DNA of 64,000 nucleotides from Pseudomonas palmensis (GCF_017848315.1 NZ_JAFKEC010000009.1:62001-126000), one strand, 5' to 3'. Shown: positions 23,717-34,550, counted from the first letter of the stretch. Program-made: numbers and translations. Notes: a model not told the origin generated them from the sequence alone.

Positions 23717-23828
23717 TTCGGGGGGAAGCCTGTAGTAAAGATAGGGAGCGCGCACGTTCAAGCGGCGCTCCTTTAGCAAATCAAGGAGCGCAGTCTAGCG
23801 GCTGGGCGCTCTTGATCAGGAAATGGTA

Positions 23829-24884
23829 TCAGCCTTCTGATGAAGCTTTGTCGCCCGAGGTCACGGCCTCGAGTCGCTTTTCCACTTGTTGAAGACGTTT
23901 GGCCATCTCATCCAGCTGGCGAATGCGCGCGGCACTCTTGCGCCACTCACCCAGCGGCTGCATGGCCGTACCGGACGAATAGGCACCTGGCTCGGTGATG
24001 GAACGGGTGACCATGGTCATCCCGGAGACGAACACCCCATCACACACATCAATATGCCCGACCATGCCGACACCGCCGGCGATGGTGCAATGCTTGCCGA
24101 TCTTGGTGCTGCCGGAAATACCGACACACGCGGCCATTGCCGTGTGGTCGCCGACCTGTACGTTATGGGCGATCTGGATCTGGTTGTCGAGTTTCACGCC
24201 ATTGCCGATACGGGTATCGGCCAGTGCACCGCGGTCGATGGCGGTGTTCACGCCGATCTCGACATCGTCGCCGATGCTCACGCCGCCGATCTGGGCAATC
24301 TTCTGCCATACGCCCTTTTCATTGGCGAAACCGAAACCTTCACCCCCCAGCACGGCGCCGGACTGGATCACCACACGCTTGCCGATATGCACATCGTGGT
24401 ACAGCGTGACACGCGGGGCCAGCCAGCCGCCTTCGCCGATCACGCTGCGCGCGCCGATGAAGCAGTGGGCACCGATGGTCACGCCAGGGCCGATCTGCGC
24501 CCCGCTTTCGATCACTGCACAGGCACCGATGCTGGCGCTGGCATCGACCTGTGCGTCTGCAGCCACCACGGCGCTGGGATGAACTCCCGCCACAGCCCTG
24601 GGCTTTGGATCGAACAGGTGGGAAACACGTGCGTAAGCCAGGTAGGGGTCTGCAACGATCAGCGCGTGACCGGCAAAGCCCTCGGCATCGGCAGCCTTGA
24701 GCAGGACCGCAGCGGCCTTGCTCTCAGGCAGGAATTTGCGGTACTGCGGGTTGGCCAGGAAGCTCAATTGTCCCGGGCCAGCCTCGTGCAGGGTCGCAAG
24801 GCCAGTGATGTCGAGCTCCGCCGGGCCACTGAGGGTGGCCCCGAGGAACTCGGCCAGCTGGCCGAGTTTCATGGTCGCAGTCAT
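23829..24884 (-). CDS. lpxD: UDP-3-O-(3-hydroxyacyl)glucosamine N-acyltransferase LpxD
   Basis: The 351-residue trimeric acyltransferase adds the second acyl chain in lipid A synthesis. An N-terminal uridine-binding domain ([31 protein letters not shown]) precedes the left-handed beta helix of hexapeptide repeats (from about residue 110). The catalytic His is expected in [21 protein letters not shown]-terminal coiled helix ([20 protein letters not shown]) closes the protein. The ATG lies two bases after the skp stop. Confidence 0.97.
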   Translation of the reverse strand: MTATMKLGQLAEFLGATLSGPAELDITGLATLHEAGPGQLSFLANPQYRKFLPESKAAAVLLKAADAEGFAGHALIVADPYLAYARVSHLFDPKPRAVAGVHPSAVVAADAQVDASASIGACAVIESGAQIGPGVTIGAHCFIGARSVIGEGGWLAPRVTLYHDVHIGKRVVIQSGAVLGGEGFGFANEKGVWQKIAQIGGVSIGDDVEIGVNTAIDRGALADTRIGNGVKLDNQIQIAHNVQVGDHTAMAACVGISGSTKIGKHCTIAGGVGMVGHIDVCDGVFVSGMTMVTRSITEPGAYSSGTAMQPLGEWRKSAARIRQLDEMAKRLQQVEKRLEAVTSGDKASSEG

Positions 24885-24886
24885 GT

Positions 24887-25390
24887 TCAACGGGACTGGT
24901 TCATGCGCTCGATGACCTGGCGGGTGATGTCGTACTGAGGCTTGACATCAATGACCGCGCCACGCTCGAGTACCAGGTCGAAAGCACCCTTCTTGATCAC
25001 TTCCTCCACTGCGCCGTCGAGCTTGGGCTTGAGCTGCTTGAGCATCTCGCGGTCGGCAACGGCCTTGGCTTCGTTCAGCTCCTTGGACTGGAACTGGAAG
25101 TCACGGGCCTTTTGCTTGAATTCAAGCTCCAGACGCTCGCGCTCGCCCTGGGCCATCTTGTCGCCACCCTTGACCAGACGGTCCTGGATGCCCTTGGCGC
25201 TGCTTTCCAGGTTTTTCAGCTTGGTCAGTTGCGGGCCGAATTTCTTCTCCGCATCGACCGCGTACTTCTTGGCCGCGTCCGATTCCAGCAGCGCCATCTG
25301 ATAGTTCAGGACGGCAATTTTCATCTCGGCAAATGCCGGGGTCGCGATCAGGGTCGCAGCCAGTACAGCCAGTTGAGTCAACTTACGCAC
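24887..25390 (-). CDS. skp: Periplasmic chaperone Skp/OmpH
   Basis: The 167-residue secreted chaperone holds unfolded outer-membrane proteins on their way to BamA. It has a signal peptide ([21 protein letters not shown], cleavage after residue 21, quoted here for position only), the short core [20 protein letters not shown], and long charged coiled-coil arms (about 45-130) rich in Lys, Glu and Gln. It lies 45 bases after bamA and immediately before lpxD, the standard bamA-skp-lpxD order. Confidence 0.96.
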   Translation of the reverse strand: MRKLTQLAVLAATLIATPAFAEMKIAVLNYQMALLESDAAKKYAVDAEKKFGPQLTKLKNLESSAKGIQDRLVKGGDKMAQGERERLELEFKQKARDFQFQSKELNEAKAVADREMLKQLKPKLDGAVEEVIKKGAFDLVLERGAVIDVKPQYDITRQVIERMNQSR

Positions 25391-25435
25391 GATGCACTCC
25401 TACAGAATCCGTTGTCGTTTACGCGGGGCAGACCC

Positions 25436-27784
25436 TTAGAAGGTCTGGCCCAGAGAGAATTGGAACACCTGGGTATCGGCATCGTCCGGCTTCTTGACCG
25501 GCATCGCCAGGCTGAAGCTCAACGGGCCCAGTGCAGTAATCCAGGTCACGCCCAGGCCGACCGAGCTGGCCAGGCCGCTGAGGCCGACCTTCTCGCAATC
25601 CGGCTTGGAGCCGCAGTTGGTGTCGAACACGTTACCCACGTCCCAGAAAACCGAGGTGCGCAGCGAACGCTGGTCCTTGACGAACGGCAGTGGGAACAGC
25701 AGTTCCACGCCGCCCTGCACCAGCACGTTGCCGCCGAACGGCAGTGGATCCTGGTCCGGGTCGCGCGCAGTGCCAGGGTTGTTGCCTTTACTCGGGGTAC
25801 TGCGCGGGCCCAGGCTGCTGTCCTTGAAGCCACGCACGGAGTTGAAGCCACCGGCGTAGTAGTTCTCGTAGAACGGCAGGCCCGAGGTGCCGCCGAAGCC
25901 GTCGCCGTAGCCCAGCTCGGTGTGCAGACGCAGGGTGTAGTCGTTGTTGATCGGCTTGAACAGCTGGCCACGGTAGTCAAGCTTGAAGAACGACAGGTCG
26001 CTGCCCGGGGTGGTCGCCTCGAGCACCAGGCTCTGGGAGTGACCACGGGTAGCCAGCACGCCCTTGTTCAGGGTGGACTCCGACCAGCCGGCCGATGCCT
26101 TGAAGTTCAGGTAGTTGTCGCCTTCCTTTTTGACGAAGTCGAAGATCTCGTCAACGGTGTAGCGACCGGTCTTGATCTTGTCCTGCTGGGCGGTGAGGCC
26201 GAAGGTCAGGCGCGAAGTCTCGCTGATCGGGTAGCCGACGCTGACGCCCGCACCCAGGCTGTCCACCGCATAGCTGGCCACGTCGACGTCGAGGTCGTCG
26301 TAGTCGGTGGTGCGGTAGAAGGCGTTGTAGCCAAGGCTCACGCCATCGGCAGTCCAGTAGGGGTCCACGAAGCCGAAGTTGTAGCGGCTCTGGTATTCGG
26401 AACGGGTCAGGCCGATGGAGACCTTGTTACCGGTACCCAGGAAGTTGTTCTGGCTGATCGAACCACCCAGGATCAGGCCGGCGCTCTGCGCGAAACCGAC
26501 GCTGGCGGTGATCGAACCCGATGCCTGCTCTTCGACGCTGTAGTTCACGTCGACCTGGTCGTCGGTGCCCGGTACGGCCGGGGTCTCGACGTTGGCTTCC
26601 TTGAAGAAGCCCAGGCGCTCGAGGCGGGTCTTGGACTGGTCGATCAGGTAGGTCGATGCCCAGCCACCTTCCATCTGGCGCATCTCGCGGCGCAGCACTT
26701 CGTCCTCGGACTTGGTGTTGCCACGGAAGTTGATGCGGTTGACGTAGGCACGCTTGCCCGGGTCGACGACGAAGGTGATGTCGACGGTGTGGTCGTCATC
26801 GTGAGGCTGCGGCACGCCGTTGACGTTGGCGAAGGTATAGCCTTCGTTGCCCAGGCGGCGGGTGATCAGCTCGGAGGTGGTGGTCATCACCTTGCGCGAG
26901 AACACCTGGCCAGGTTGCACCAGCATCAGTGCCTTGACCTGGTCTTCCGGCACCTTCAGGTCGCCGGACAGCTTGACGTCACGAACGGTGTACTTCTCGC
27001 CCTCGTTGACGTTCACGGTGATGTAGACGTGCTTCTTGTCCGGGGTGATCGACACCTGGGTGGAGGCGATGTCCATGTTGATGTAGCCGCGGTCCAGGTA
27101 GTAGGAGCGCAGGCGCTCGAGGTCGCCGGACAGTTTTTCGCGGGCATACTTGTCGTCGTTCTTGAAGAACGACAGCCAGTTGGTGGTCTTGAGTTCGAAC
27201 AGGCTGGCCAGCTCGTCGTCGCTGAACTTGGTGTTGCCCACCACGTTGATGTGCTGGATGGCAGCGACGGTGCCTTCGTTGATCTTGATTTTCAGACCTA
27301 CGCGGTTGCGCGGCTGCGGCACCACCTCGGCGTCGACCTCGGCCGAGTAGCGGCCCTGGGCCACGTACTGGCGCTGCAGCTCGTTGCGCACACCTTCGAG
27401 GGTGGCACGCTGGAAGATTTCACCTTCGGCCAGACCCGACTGCTTCAGACCCTTCATCAGGTCTTCGGTGCTGATGGCCTTGTTGCCTTCGATCTCGATG
27501 CTCGAGACGGAAGGACGCTCGACCACGGTGATGATCAGGACGTTGCCGTCGCGACCCAGTTGGATGTCCTGGAAGAAGCCGGTCTTGAACAGCGCACGGG
27601 TGGAATCCACCAGGCGCCGATCATCGGCCTCGTCCCCAACGTTCAATGGCAAGGCGCCGAACACGCTGCCCGCGGAAACCCGCTGCAGACCATTGACACG
27701 AATATCGGAGATGGTGAAGGACTCGGCGTGAACTTCAGCGATCATCAGTACGGCGAGAACCGCAGTTAGCAGCAGACGTTTCAT
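25436..27784 (-). CDS. bamA: Outer membrane protein assembly factor BamA
   Basis: The 782-residue Omp85 protein is the core of the BAM complex that inserts beta-barrels. A signal peptide ends at VHA (about residue 20). Five POTRA domains occupy about 21-420, beginning FTISDIRVNGLQRVSAGSVF. The 16-strand barrel follows, with the conserved loop FNSVRGFKDSSLGPR and the C-terminal aromatic signature FSLGQTF. AAGGAC lies four bases before the ATG. It follows rseP by 74 bases, linking barrel assembly with envelope stress control. Confidence 0.98.
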   Translation of the reverse strand: MKRLLLTAVLAVLMIAEVHAESFTISDIRVNGLQRVSAGSVFGALPLNVGDEADDRRLVDSTRALFKTGFFQDIQLGRDGNVLIITVVERPSVSSIEIEGNKAISTEDLMKGLKQSGLAEGEIFQRATLEGVRNELQRQYVAQGRYSAEVDAEVVPQPRNRVGLKIKINEGTVAAIQHINVVGNTKFSDDELASLFELKTTNWLSFFKNDDKYAREKLSGDLERLRSYYLDRGYINMDIASTQVSITPDKKHVYITVNVNEGEKYTVRDVKLSGDLKVPEDQVKALMLVQPGQVFSRKVMTTTSELITRRLGNEGYTFANVNGVPQPHDDDHTVDITFVVDPGKRAYVNRINFRGNTKSEDEVLRREMRQMEGGWASTYLIDQSKTRLERLGFFKEANVETPAVPGTDDQVDVNYSVEEQASGSITASVGFAQSAGLILGGSISQNNFLGTGNKVSIGLTRSEYQSRYNFGFVDPYWTADGVSLGYNAFYRTTDYDDLDVDVASYAVDSLGAGVSVGYPISETSRLTFGLTAQQDKIKTGRYTVDEIFDFVKKEGDNYLNFKASAGWSESTLNKGVLATRGHSQSLVLEATTPGSDLSFFKLDYRGQLFKPINNDYTLRLHTELGYGDGFGGTSGLPFYENYYAGGFNSVRGFKDSSLGPRSTPSKGNNPGTARDPDQDPLPFGGNVLVQGGVELLFPLPFVKDQRSLRTSVFWDVGNVFDTNCGSKPDCEKVGLSGLASSVGLGVTWITALGPLSFSLAMPVKKPDDADTQVFQFSLGQTF

Positions 27785-27858
27785 GAAGTCCTTTCTTATT
27801 CCAACTGGCAATAAACGACCCACCGCGGGACGCGGCAGGTTCGCAATTGAGCGAAGCG

Positions 27859-29211
27859 TTACAGTCGACCCAAATCGTTGATCAGGGCAAGCAACATCAC
27901 CCCGACTACCAAACTGATACCGATCTGGACCCCCCAACCTTGCACCCGATCCGAAAGCGGACGACCACGCGCCCATTCGATCAGGTAAAACAGCAAATGC
28001 CCCCCATCCAGTACAGGAATGGGCAGCAAATTAAGAACCCCCAGGCTAATGCTCAGGTAGGCGAGGAAATTCAGGAAATCCCCAACGCCGGACTGGGCCG
28101 AAGCGCCCGCCACTTTAGCAATGGTTATCGGTCCGCTCAAGTTTTTTACCGAGAGCTCGCCGAACAGCATTTTCTTCAGCGAATCGAGGGTCAGCACGCT
28201 CATGTTCCAGGTGCGCGAAACACCCTCGCCCAGGCCCTGCAGCGGGCCATAACTGACCTCGCGCAACATGGCCGCAGGCCACTCCACCGGCGCCACGCCC
28301 GCCCCCAGGTAACCACTGGCATTCTGGCCTTCGCCACGGCTGGCGAGGGTTACCGGCAACTCCAGCGTCGCCCCGTCACGCGCCACGCTCAGCACGATGC
28401 GGCTGCCGGCACGGCCGCGCACGGTGTCCACCACCTGCTGCCAATCGTCAAGCGCCTTGCCGTCGAGTGCCAGCAGGCGGTCGCCGGTTTTCAGACCGGC
28501 GGCCTGGGCCGGCCCCTTGGGATCAAGTTCGGCCAGCACCGGCACCAGCGCCGGGCGCCATGGGCGGATGCCCAGGGAGCGGATCGGGTCGGGCTCGTCG
28601 GCACCCTTGAGCCAGGCATCGAGCTTGAGCACATGGCTGCTGTCGGTGCTGGCACCCTCTTCACGCACGCTGACCTGCAGCGCACCGCTTTCACCCAGCC
28701 GGCGCACCAGCTGCAGGTTGACCGCTGCCCAGCCGTTGGTCGGCTTGCCGTCGACCGCGACAATCTCCTGGCCGGCGCTAAGGCCTGCGGCGGCCGCCAG
28801 GCTGCCAGCCTCGACCGCGCCGATGACCGGCCGCGCCTGCTGGCTGCCAAGCATGGCCAGTGCCCAGAAGAACACGATGGCCAGCAGAAAGTTGGCAATG
28901 GGGCCGGCCGCGACGATAGCGATGCGCTGGCGCACGCTCTTGCGGTTGAATGACTGCTCCAGCTGGTCGGCAGGCACTTCGCCTTCGCGCTCGTCGAGCA
29001 TCTTCACGTAGCCGCCCAGGGGAATGGCGGCCACCACGAACTCGGTGCCATGGCGGTCATGCCAGCGTACCAGCGGCATGCCGAACCCTACGGAAAACCG
29101 CAAAACCTTGACGCCGCAGCGCCGCGCCACCCAGAAGTGACCGAACTCGTGAAAGGTGACCAGCACGCCCAATGCGACCAGGGTGCCGATAATCATGTAG
29201 AGCGCACTCAT
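27859..29211 (-). CDS. rseP: Site-2 intramembrane zinc metalloprotease RseP
   Basis: The 450-residue inner-membrane protease cuts anti-sigma factors (MucA in Pseudomonas) after the DegS/AlgW step, releasing AlgU. The zinc motif HEFGHFWVARRCGV is in the first membrane helix near residue 21. Two tandem PDZ domains lie at about 110-290. The third ligand is the Asp of PIPVLDGGHLLFYL in the C-terminal membrane part. Length and topology are normal. Confidence 0.98.
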   Translation of the reverse strand: MSALYMIIGTLVALGVLVTFHEFGHFWVARRCGVKVLRFSVGFGMPLVRWHDRHGTEFVVAAIPLGGYVKMLDEREGEVPADQLEQSFNRKSVRQRIAIVAAGPIANFLLAIVFFWALAMLGSQQARPVIGAVEAGSLAAAAGLSAGQEIVAVDGKPTNGWAAVNLQLVRRLGESGALQVSVREEGASTDSSHVLKLDAWLKGADEPDPIRSLGIRPWRPALVPVLAELDPKGPAQAAGLKTGDRLLALDGKALDDWQQVVDTVRGRAGSRIVLSVARDGATLELPVTLASRGEGQNASGYLGAGVAPVEWPAAMLREVSYGPLQGLGEGVSRTWNMSVLTLDSLKKMLFGELSVKNLSGPITIAKVAGASAQSGVGDFLNFLAYLSISLGVLNLLPIPVLDGGHLLFYLIEWARGRPLSDRVQGWGVQIGISLVVGVMLLALINDLGRL

Positions 29212-29268
29212 GTCTTTCTCCGAATAGCGTTCAGCGGGAGCGGGCGCAACCCGTGGCGACGTCGCACC

Positions 29269-30459
29269 TCAGACCCCGTGACGATCCAACCAGTGCCCGG
29301 CCAGGCTGCGTGCACGCTGGTCGGCTGCAAACACCGCCTCCAGCGTCGGCACGGCAACGACCGCTTCCTGGTTGAGCACGTGCTCGATGATACTCGGGAT
29401 CTGCGGGAAGCGGATGCGCCGCTGAAGAAATGCCTCGACGGCCACTTCATTGGCCGCATTGAGCATCGCAGGGGCACTGTTGCCGGCGTCCGCCGCTTCA
29501 CGCGCCAGACGCAGACACGGAAAGCGCTGCTCGTCCGGCGCCTGGAAATCCAGGCGGGCAACGGCGAACAGGTCCAGCGGCGCCACACCCGAGTCGATGC
29601 GCTGCGGCCAGGCCAGGGCGTTGGCGATCGGCGTGCGCATGTCGGGGTTGCCCAACTGTGCCAGCACCGAACCATCGACGTAGTCGACCAGCGAGTGAAT
29701 CACGCTTTGCGGGTGGACCACCACCTCGACCTGGGCAGGCTTGGCATCGAACAGCCAGCACGCCTCGATCAGCTCCAGGCCCTTGTTCATCATGCTGGCC
29801 GAGTCGACGGAGATCTTGCGCCCCATGGACCAGTTCGGGTGCGCACAGGCCTGCTCCGGGGTGACGTGCTCCAGCTCGGCCTGCGGCGTTTCACGAAACG
29901 GACCACCGGAGGCGGTCAGCAGGATGCGCCGCACCCCCACCTGGGCCAGGCCGCGGGCATAGTCACCGGGCAGGCACTGGAAGATCGCGTTGTGCTCGCT
30001 GTCGATCGGCAGCAGTACCGCACCACTGCGCTGCACGGCCTGCATGAACAGGGCGCCGGACATCACCAGCGCCTCCTTGTTGGCCAGCAGCACCTTCTTG
30101 CCCGCCTCCACTGCGGCCAGGGTCGGACGCAACCCCGCCGCACCGACGATGGCCGCCATCACCGCATCCACCTGCGGGTCGGCCGCCACCTGGCACAGGC
30201 CCTGCTCGCCCACCAGTACCTCGGTACTCGACCCCGCAGCACGCAGGTCGGCCTGCAACTGCTGCGCGGCCTCATCGCCCGGCACCACGGCAAACACCGG
30301 AGCATGGCGCAGGCACAGGGCCAGCAGCTCGCCCAGGCGCGAATAGCCGCTCAGGGCATAGGCCTGGTAGCGCTCGGGGTGACGGGCAATCACGTCCAGT
30401 GTGCTCAGGCCAATGGAACCTGTGGCGCCCAGCACCGTGATCCGTTGCGGGCGGCTCAC
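29269..30459 (-). CDS. dxr: 1-deoxy-D-xylulose 5-phosphate reductoisomerase
   Basis: The 396-residue enzyme makes MEP from DXP with NADPH, the committed step of the MEP pathway. The nucleotide loop is [35 protein letters not shown] and [12 protein letters not shown] form the metal and substrate site; and [20 protein letters not shown] is conserved. The GTG at 30459 overlaps the cdsA stop as GTGA. The frame stays open further upstream, antisense-free but overlapping cdsA, and that extension is not real coding sequence. Confidence 0.97.
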   Translation of the reverse strand: MSRPQRITVLGATGSIGLSTLDVIARHPERYQAYALSGYSRLGELLALCLRHAPVFAVVPGDEAAQQLQADLRAAGSSTEVLVGEQGLCQVAADPQVDAVMAAIVGAAGLRPTLAAVEAGKKVLLANKEALVMSGALFMQAVQRSGAVLLPIDSEHNAIFQCLPGDYARGLAQVGVRRILLTASGGPFRETPQAELEHVTPEQACAHPNWSMGRKISVDSASMMNKGLELIEACWLFDAKPAQVEVVVHPQSVIHSLVDYVDGSVLAQLGNPDMRTPIANALAWPQRIDSGVAPLDLFAVARLDFQAPDEQRFPCLRLAREAADAGNSAPAMLNAANEVAVEAFLQRRIRFPQIPSIIEHVLNQEAVVAVPTLEAVFAADQRARSLAGHWLDRHGV

Positions 30460-31271
30460 AGCGCGCCCCAGTTGGCGGCCCACAGCAGCACGGCAAACAG
30501 CGGGATGGCAGCCGTGAGGCTGTCGATGCGATCCAGTACCCCACCGTGCCCCGGCAGCAGGTTGCTGCTGTCCTTGATCCCGGAACGGCGCTTGAACATG
30601 CTTTCGGTCAGGTCGCCGACCACCGACACCAGTACCACGACGGCGGCACCGAACAGACCGAGGATCAGCTCGCCGGCGCTCCACTCGCGGGTCACGCCCA
30701 CCACCGCCGTGATCACCAGGCTCAGCGCCAGGCCACCGTAGACACCTTCCCAGCTCTTGCCGGGGCTGACCTGCGGCGCCAGCTTGCGCTTGCCAAAGGC
30801 CCGGCCCGAGAAGTAGGCGCCGATATCGGCACCCCATACCAGGACCATCACCGCCATGATCAGCCAGTTGCCCAGGGGCCAGTGCTTGATCAGCACCAGG
30901 CCTTGCCAGGCCGGCAACAGCACCAGCAGGCCGATCAGCAGGCGGCAGGCCACACTGGCCCACAGCTCGCTGGTACGCGGGTAGGTCAGCACCAGCCAGG
31001 TGGCCAGCGCCCACCACAGCACCGAAACGCCCAGCACCCAGGGTGCCAGCTCCGGCATCAGGTGCAGCAGCATCAGCAGGCCGGCGACCACCACGGCATA
31101 GGCAACCCGCAGGCCCTGGGCGATCAGCCCGGCCAGGCGGGCCCATTCCCAGGCCCCAAGGGTGACCACCAGGCCGATGAACAAGGCAAAGTTCGCCCCG
31201 TCGAGCAGGAAAAACCCGCACAGGGCAATCGGCAACAGAATCAGCGCAGTGATGATGCGTTGTTTAAGCAT
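30456..31271 (-). CDS. cdsA: Phosphatidate cytidylyltransferase
   Basis: The 271-residue inner-membrane enzyme forms CDP-diacylglycerol from phosphatidate and CTP for all phospholipids. It has about eight membrane helices and the CDS signature near the C-terminus ([19 protein letters not shown], then LDRIDSL). It overlaps uppS by one base and dxr by four. The block uppS-cdsA-dxr-rseP-bamA is highly conserved in Proteobacteria. Confidence 0.97.
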   Translation of the reverse strand: MLKQRIITALILLPIALCGFFLLDGANFALFIGLVVTLGAWEWARLAGLIAQGLRVAYAVVVAGLLMLLHLMPELAPWVLGVSVLWWALATWLVLTYPRTSELWASVACRLLIGLLVLLPAWQGLVLIKHWPLGNWLIMAVMVLVWGADIGAYFSGRAFGKRKLAPQVSPGKSWEGVYGGLALSLVITAVVGVTREWSAGELILGLFGAAVVVLVSVVGDLTESMFKRRSGIKDSSNLLPGHGGVLDRIDSLTAAIPLFAVLLWAANWGAL

Positions 31272-32026
31272 TAAGCACGGGCTCCAGCCTCGACCTGCTC
31301 GCTGGTTTTACCGAAGCGGCGCTGGCGCGAAGCGAAATCGGCCAATGCAGTGCGCATGGCCTCGTGTTTGAAGTCCGGCCAGAACAGGTCGGAGAAATAC
31401 AGCTCGGCGTACGCCAGCTGCCACAGCAGGAAGTTGCTGATGCGGTGCTCGCCACCGGTGCGGATGCACAGGTCGGGCAACGGCAGATCGCCTGTCGCCA
31501 GGCACGGCTGCAGCAACTCGGGGGTGATGTCTTCCGGGCGCAGATGCCCGGCCTGCACTTCACGCGCCAGGCGCTGGGCGGCCTGGGCGATATCCCACTG
31601 ACCACCGTAGTTGGCGGCGATCTGCAGGATGAAGCGATTGCTGCCTGCGGTCAGCGCCTCGGCCTCGCGCATGGCAGCCTGCAACTCAGGGTGAAAGCGC
31701 GAGCGATCACCGATGATGCGCAGGCTGATGTTGTTCTCGTTGAGCCGCCTGGCCTCGCGGCGCAGCGCCGAGAAGAACAGCTCCATCAGCGCACCGACCT
31801 CGTCGGCCGGGCGCTGCCAGTTCTCGCTGGAGAACGCGAACAGGGTCAGGACCTCGACCTTGGCCTCGGCGCACACCTCGATGACCGCGCGCACCGCATC
31901 CACGCCTGCCTTGTGCCCGGCAACGCCGGGCAACAGGCGCTTCTTCGCCCAGCGATTATTTCCATCCATGATGATCGCGACATGGCGCGGCACCGATGGA
32001 GGCACACCCTGCTTGGTCTTTTCCAT
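31271..32026 (-). CDS. uppS: Undecaprenyl diphosphate synthase
   Basis: The 251-residue cis-prenyltransferase builds the C55 carrier lipid for peptidoglycan and O-antigen. The diphosphate-binding Asp is in HVAIIMDGNNRWAKKRLLPG. TLFAFSSENWQRP and the C-terminal DLCIRTGGEHRISNFLLWQL, plus AELYFSDLFWPDF, complete the signature. It lies 18 bases after frr and overlaps cdsA by one base. The names ispU and rth are synonyms. Confidence 0.97.
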   Translation of the reverse strand: MEKTKQGVPPSVPRHVAIIMDGNNRWAKKRLLPGVAGHKAGVDAVRAVIEVCAEAKVEVLTLFAFSSENWQRPADEVGALMELFFSALRREARRLNENNISLRIIGDRSRFHPELQAAMREAEALTAGSNRFILQIAANYGGQWDIAQAAQRLAREVQAGHLRPEDITPELLQPCLATGDLPLPDLCIRTGGEHRISNFLLWQLAYAELYFSDLFWPDFKHEAMRTALADFASRQRRFGKTSEQVEAGARA

Positions 32027-32044
32027 TGAAAAAAGTCCCGGCCC

Positions 32045-32602
32045 TTAAACGGCCATCAGGTCCTTTTCTTTCTCTTCGGTGGCCTTGGTGATCTGGGCCT
32101 CGGTATCTTTGGTCAGCTTGTCGATATCAGCGATGGCGCGACGCTCTTCGTCTTCACTGATTTCCTTGTCCTTGACCAGCTTCTTCAGCTCACCCAGAGC
32201 ATCGCGGCGAATGTTGCGCACAGCAACGCGCGCGTCTTCGGCCGCACTGCGCGCCTGCTTGGTGAAGCCCTTGCGGGTTTCTTCGGTCAGGGCTGGCATG
32301 CTGATCAGCAGCAGCTCACCCAGGTTGGTCGGATTGAGATTCAAGCCGGCGCTCTGGATGGCCTTGTCGACGGCAGCGAGCATGTTGCGCTCGAAAGCCA
32401 CCACCTGCAGGGTGCGCGAATCTTTCACGGTTACGTTGGCCACGCCGCTGATCGGGGTGTCGGTACCGTAGTAAGGCACCATCACGCTTGCCAGGATGCT
32501 GGGGTGTGCCTTGCCGGTACGAATCTGGCCGAACGCATAAGCCAGAGACTCCAGGGATTTCTGCATACGCGCTTGGGCGTCTTTCTTGATTTCGTTGATC
32601 AT
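32045..32602 (-). CDS. frr: Ribosome recycling factor
   Basis: The 185-residue tRNA-shaped factor splits post-termination ribosomes with EF-G. The conserved blocks are [31 protein letters not shown] and [20 protein letters not shown], and the C-terminal coiled coil [22 protein letters not shown] sequence is present. The ATG overlaps the pyrH stop by four bases, so coupled translation is likely. Confidence 0.98.
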   Translation of the reverse strand: MINEIKKDAQARMQKSLESLAYAFGQIRTGKAHPSILASVMVPYYGTDTPISGVANVTVKDSRTLQVVAFERNMLAAVDKAIQSAGLNLNPTNLGELLLISMPALTEETRKGFTKQARSAAEDARVAVRNIRRDALGELKKLVKDKEISEDEERRAIADIDKLTKDTEAQITKATEEKEKDLMAV

Positions 32603-33342
32603 TTTTGAACTTCCTCGATCAGGGTCCCTTCAGCGCCACCATGCACGATGTTCAGCAGGGCGCCAGGCTTGTTCATGTTGAAGACGCGCAACGGCATCTT
32701 GTGGTCTCGGCACAGACAGATAGCTGTCAGGTCCATCACGCCCAGCTTGCGATCCAGCACTTCATCGTAGGTAAGATGATCGAACTTCTCGGCATGCGGG
32801 TCTTTGAATGGGTCTGCAGTGTATACACCATCGACCTTGGTTGCCTTCAATACCACGTCGGCATCGATTTCGATGGCGCGCAGGCAGGCGGCGGAGTCGG
32901 TGGTGAAGAACGGGTTGCCGGTACCGGCCGCGAAAATTACCACTTCTTTCGAGTTCAGGTGGCGCATGGCCTTGCGGCGATCGTAGTGATCGGTCACGCC
33001 TACCATGGAGATCGCCGACATGACGATGGCGGTGATGTTGGCGCGCTCCAGCGCATCGCGCATGGCCAGCGCATTCATTACCGTGGCCAGCATGCCCATG
33101 TGGTCGCCGGTAACGCGATCCATGCCCGCTGCGCTGAGCGCCGCGCCACGGAACAGGTTGCCGCCGCCGATCACCAGGCCGACCTGCACACCGATACCGA
33201 CCAGCTGGCCGACTTCCAGCGCCATGCGATCCAGCACCTTGGGGTCGATGCCGAACTCTTCCGAGCCCATCAGGGCCTCGCCGCTAAGCTTGAGTAGAAT
33301 GCGTTTATAGCGAGCTTGATAACCACTGCCCTGCTGAGCCAT
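32599..33342 (-). CDS. pyrH: Uridylate kinase
   Basis: The 247-residue UMP kinase of the amino-acid kinase fold makes UDP from [22 protein letters not shown] begins the fold, [11 protein letters not shown] binds phosphate, and [20 protein letters not shown] is the family block. A GGAGAG sequence precedes the ATG. The upstream 182-base gap holds four tandem hairpins and a T run that should end the tsf transcript, so pyrH-frr probably also has its own promoter. Confidence 0.98.
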   Translation of the reverse strand: MAQQGSGYQARYKRILLKLSGEALMGSEEFGIDPKVLDRMALEVGQLVGIGVQVGLVIGGGNLFRGAALSAAGMDRVTGDHMGMLATVMNALAMRDALERANITAIVMSAISMVGVTDHYDRRKAMRHLNSKEVVIFAAGTGNPFFTTDSAACLRAIEIDADVVLKATKVDGVYTADPFKDPHAEKFDHLTYDEVLDRKLGVMDLTAICLCRDHKMPLRVFNMNKPGALLNIVHGGAEGTLIEEVQK

Positions 33343-33368
33343 TGCGAATCTCTCCTGCGGCGTTTTGA

Positions 33369-33502
33369 AAAAAAATCTGGGCGGGCTGTTTTCAGCCTGC
33401 TAACTGTAGCGTGGCGCAGCGACTGCGCCAGCGAAAGGGCGGCGTTGTAAACCGCCCCCGCTTTGACAAAGAGGCTGCGCGCGTGAGCGGGCAGCCTCTT
33501 TG
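33369..33502 (-). terminator. Tandem hairpins and terminator between tsf and pyrH
   Basis: Four hairpins follow one another on the minus strand after tsf: CAAAGAGGCTGC/GCAGCCTCTTTG (33502-33467), GGGCGG/CCGCCC (33457-33438), TGGCGCAG/CTGCGCCA (33430-33412) and GCAGGCTG/CAGCCCGC (33400-33381, one mispair). An eight-T run follows (33376-33369). The last hairpin plus T run resembles an intrinsic terminator; the others may protect the rpsB-tsf messenger. Confidence 0.65.
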
Positions 33503-33524
33503 GGGCGACAGAGGTGACTCTGTC

Positions 33525-34388
33525 TTACTGCTTGGCAGCAGCCAGCTGTGCAGCAACTTCTTCAGCGAAGTTGTCGACTGGCTTCTCGATGCCTTCGCCT
33601 ACCTTGAAGTAGGTGAAGGAAACGATTTCGGCACCGGCTTTCTTGGCCAGCTCGCCGACCTTGATTTCCGGGTTCATGACGAAGGCTTGCTCGACCAGGC
33701 TGGCTTCGGCCAGGAACTTCGAGATACGGCCTTTGACCATGTTCTCGACGATGTTCTCAGGCTTGCCTTTGATCTTCTCTTCGTTCAGCTGCAGGAACAC
33801 GGCTTTTTCGCGCTCGATCGCTTCAGCCGAAACTTCCGACGGCAGCAGGAACTCAGGGTTGCTTGCCGCCACGTGCATGGCGATCTCTTTGGCCAGTTGG
33901 ACGTCGCCGCCCTTCAGGACCACTGCAACACCGATCTTGTTGCCGTGCAGGTAGGTACCGACAACGTCACCTTCAACGCGCACCAGGCGACGGATGTTGA
34001 CGTTTTCGCCAACCTTGGCCACCAGGGCTTCACGAGCAGCTTCACGCGCAGCGATCAGCGGCGCAGCGTCGGTCAGTTTTTCAGCGAAGGCTTGCTCGAC
34101 GCTTTCGGCGACGAAGGCCTTGAAGTCGTCTTGCAGGGCCAGGAAGTCGGTCTGCGAGTTCACTTCCAGCAGGACAGCGGACTTGTCGTCGGCCTTGATG
34201 GCGATGGCGCCTTCAGCGGCAACGTTGCCAGCTTTCTTGGCTGCCTTGATGGCACCCGAAGCGCGCATGTCGTCAATGGCTTTTTCGATGTCGCCGCCAG
34301 CCTTTTCCAGGGCTTTCTTGCAATCCATCATGCCTTCGCCGGTACGCTCGCGCAGTTCTTTTACCAGCGCTGCAGTAATTGCTGCCAT
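33525..34388 (-). CDS. tsf: Translation elongation factor Ts
   Basis: The 287-residue guanine-nucleotide exchange factor reloads EF-Tu. The N-terminal UBA-like domain contains VKELRERTGEGMMDCKKAL, and the core holds the EF-Ts signature VLLEVNSQTDFLALQDDF with the TDF motif that contacts EF-Tu. It lies 193 bases after rpsB, separated by an attenuator-like hairpin, as in E. coli. Confidence 0.98.
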   Translation of the reverse strand: MAAITAALVKELRERTGEGMMDCKKALEKAGGDIEKAIDDMRASGAIKAAKKAGNVAAEGAIAIKADDKSAVLLEVNSQTDFLALQDDFKAFVAESVEQAFAEKLTDAAPLIAAREAAREALVAKVGENVNIRRLVRVEGDVVGTYLHGNKIGVAVVLKGGDVQLAKEIAMHVAASNPEFLLPSEVSAEAIEREKAVFLQLNEEKIKGKPENIVENMVKGRISKFLAEASLVEQAFVMNPEIKVGELAKKAGAEIVSFTYFKVGEGIEKPVDNFAEEVAAQLAAAKQ

Positions 34389-34525
34389 TTCAAATTCCTC
34401 TTGGATAGGTTTTCAACCATTCCACCCGATACCTGACGGGCGTTCAATTCTGGAAATCCACTGCCAGAGCACATGCAGCTCGCAATGATGCAACGGCGAC
34501 GCTGACAAGAGGATTTCAAGGTGGC

Positions 34526-34550
34526 AAAAAGGGGGCCAAGCCCCCTTTTT
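34526..34550 (-). terminator. Attenuator-like terminator between rpsB and tsf
   Basis: AAAAAGGGGG, loop CTTGG (minus strand) and CCCCCTTTTT form a symmetric hairpin with a T run 32 bases after the rpsB stop. It probably ends part of the rpsB transcripts and lets the rest through to tsf. Confidence 0.85.

Noticed and set aside
30460..31221. Upstream in-frame extension of dxr
   Set aside because: It overlaps cdsA completely in another frame, and the GTG at 30459 gives the family start and length.
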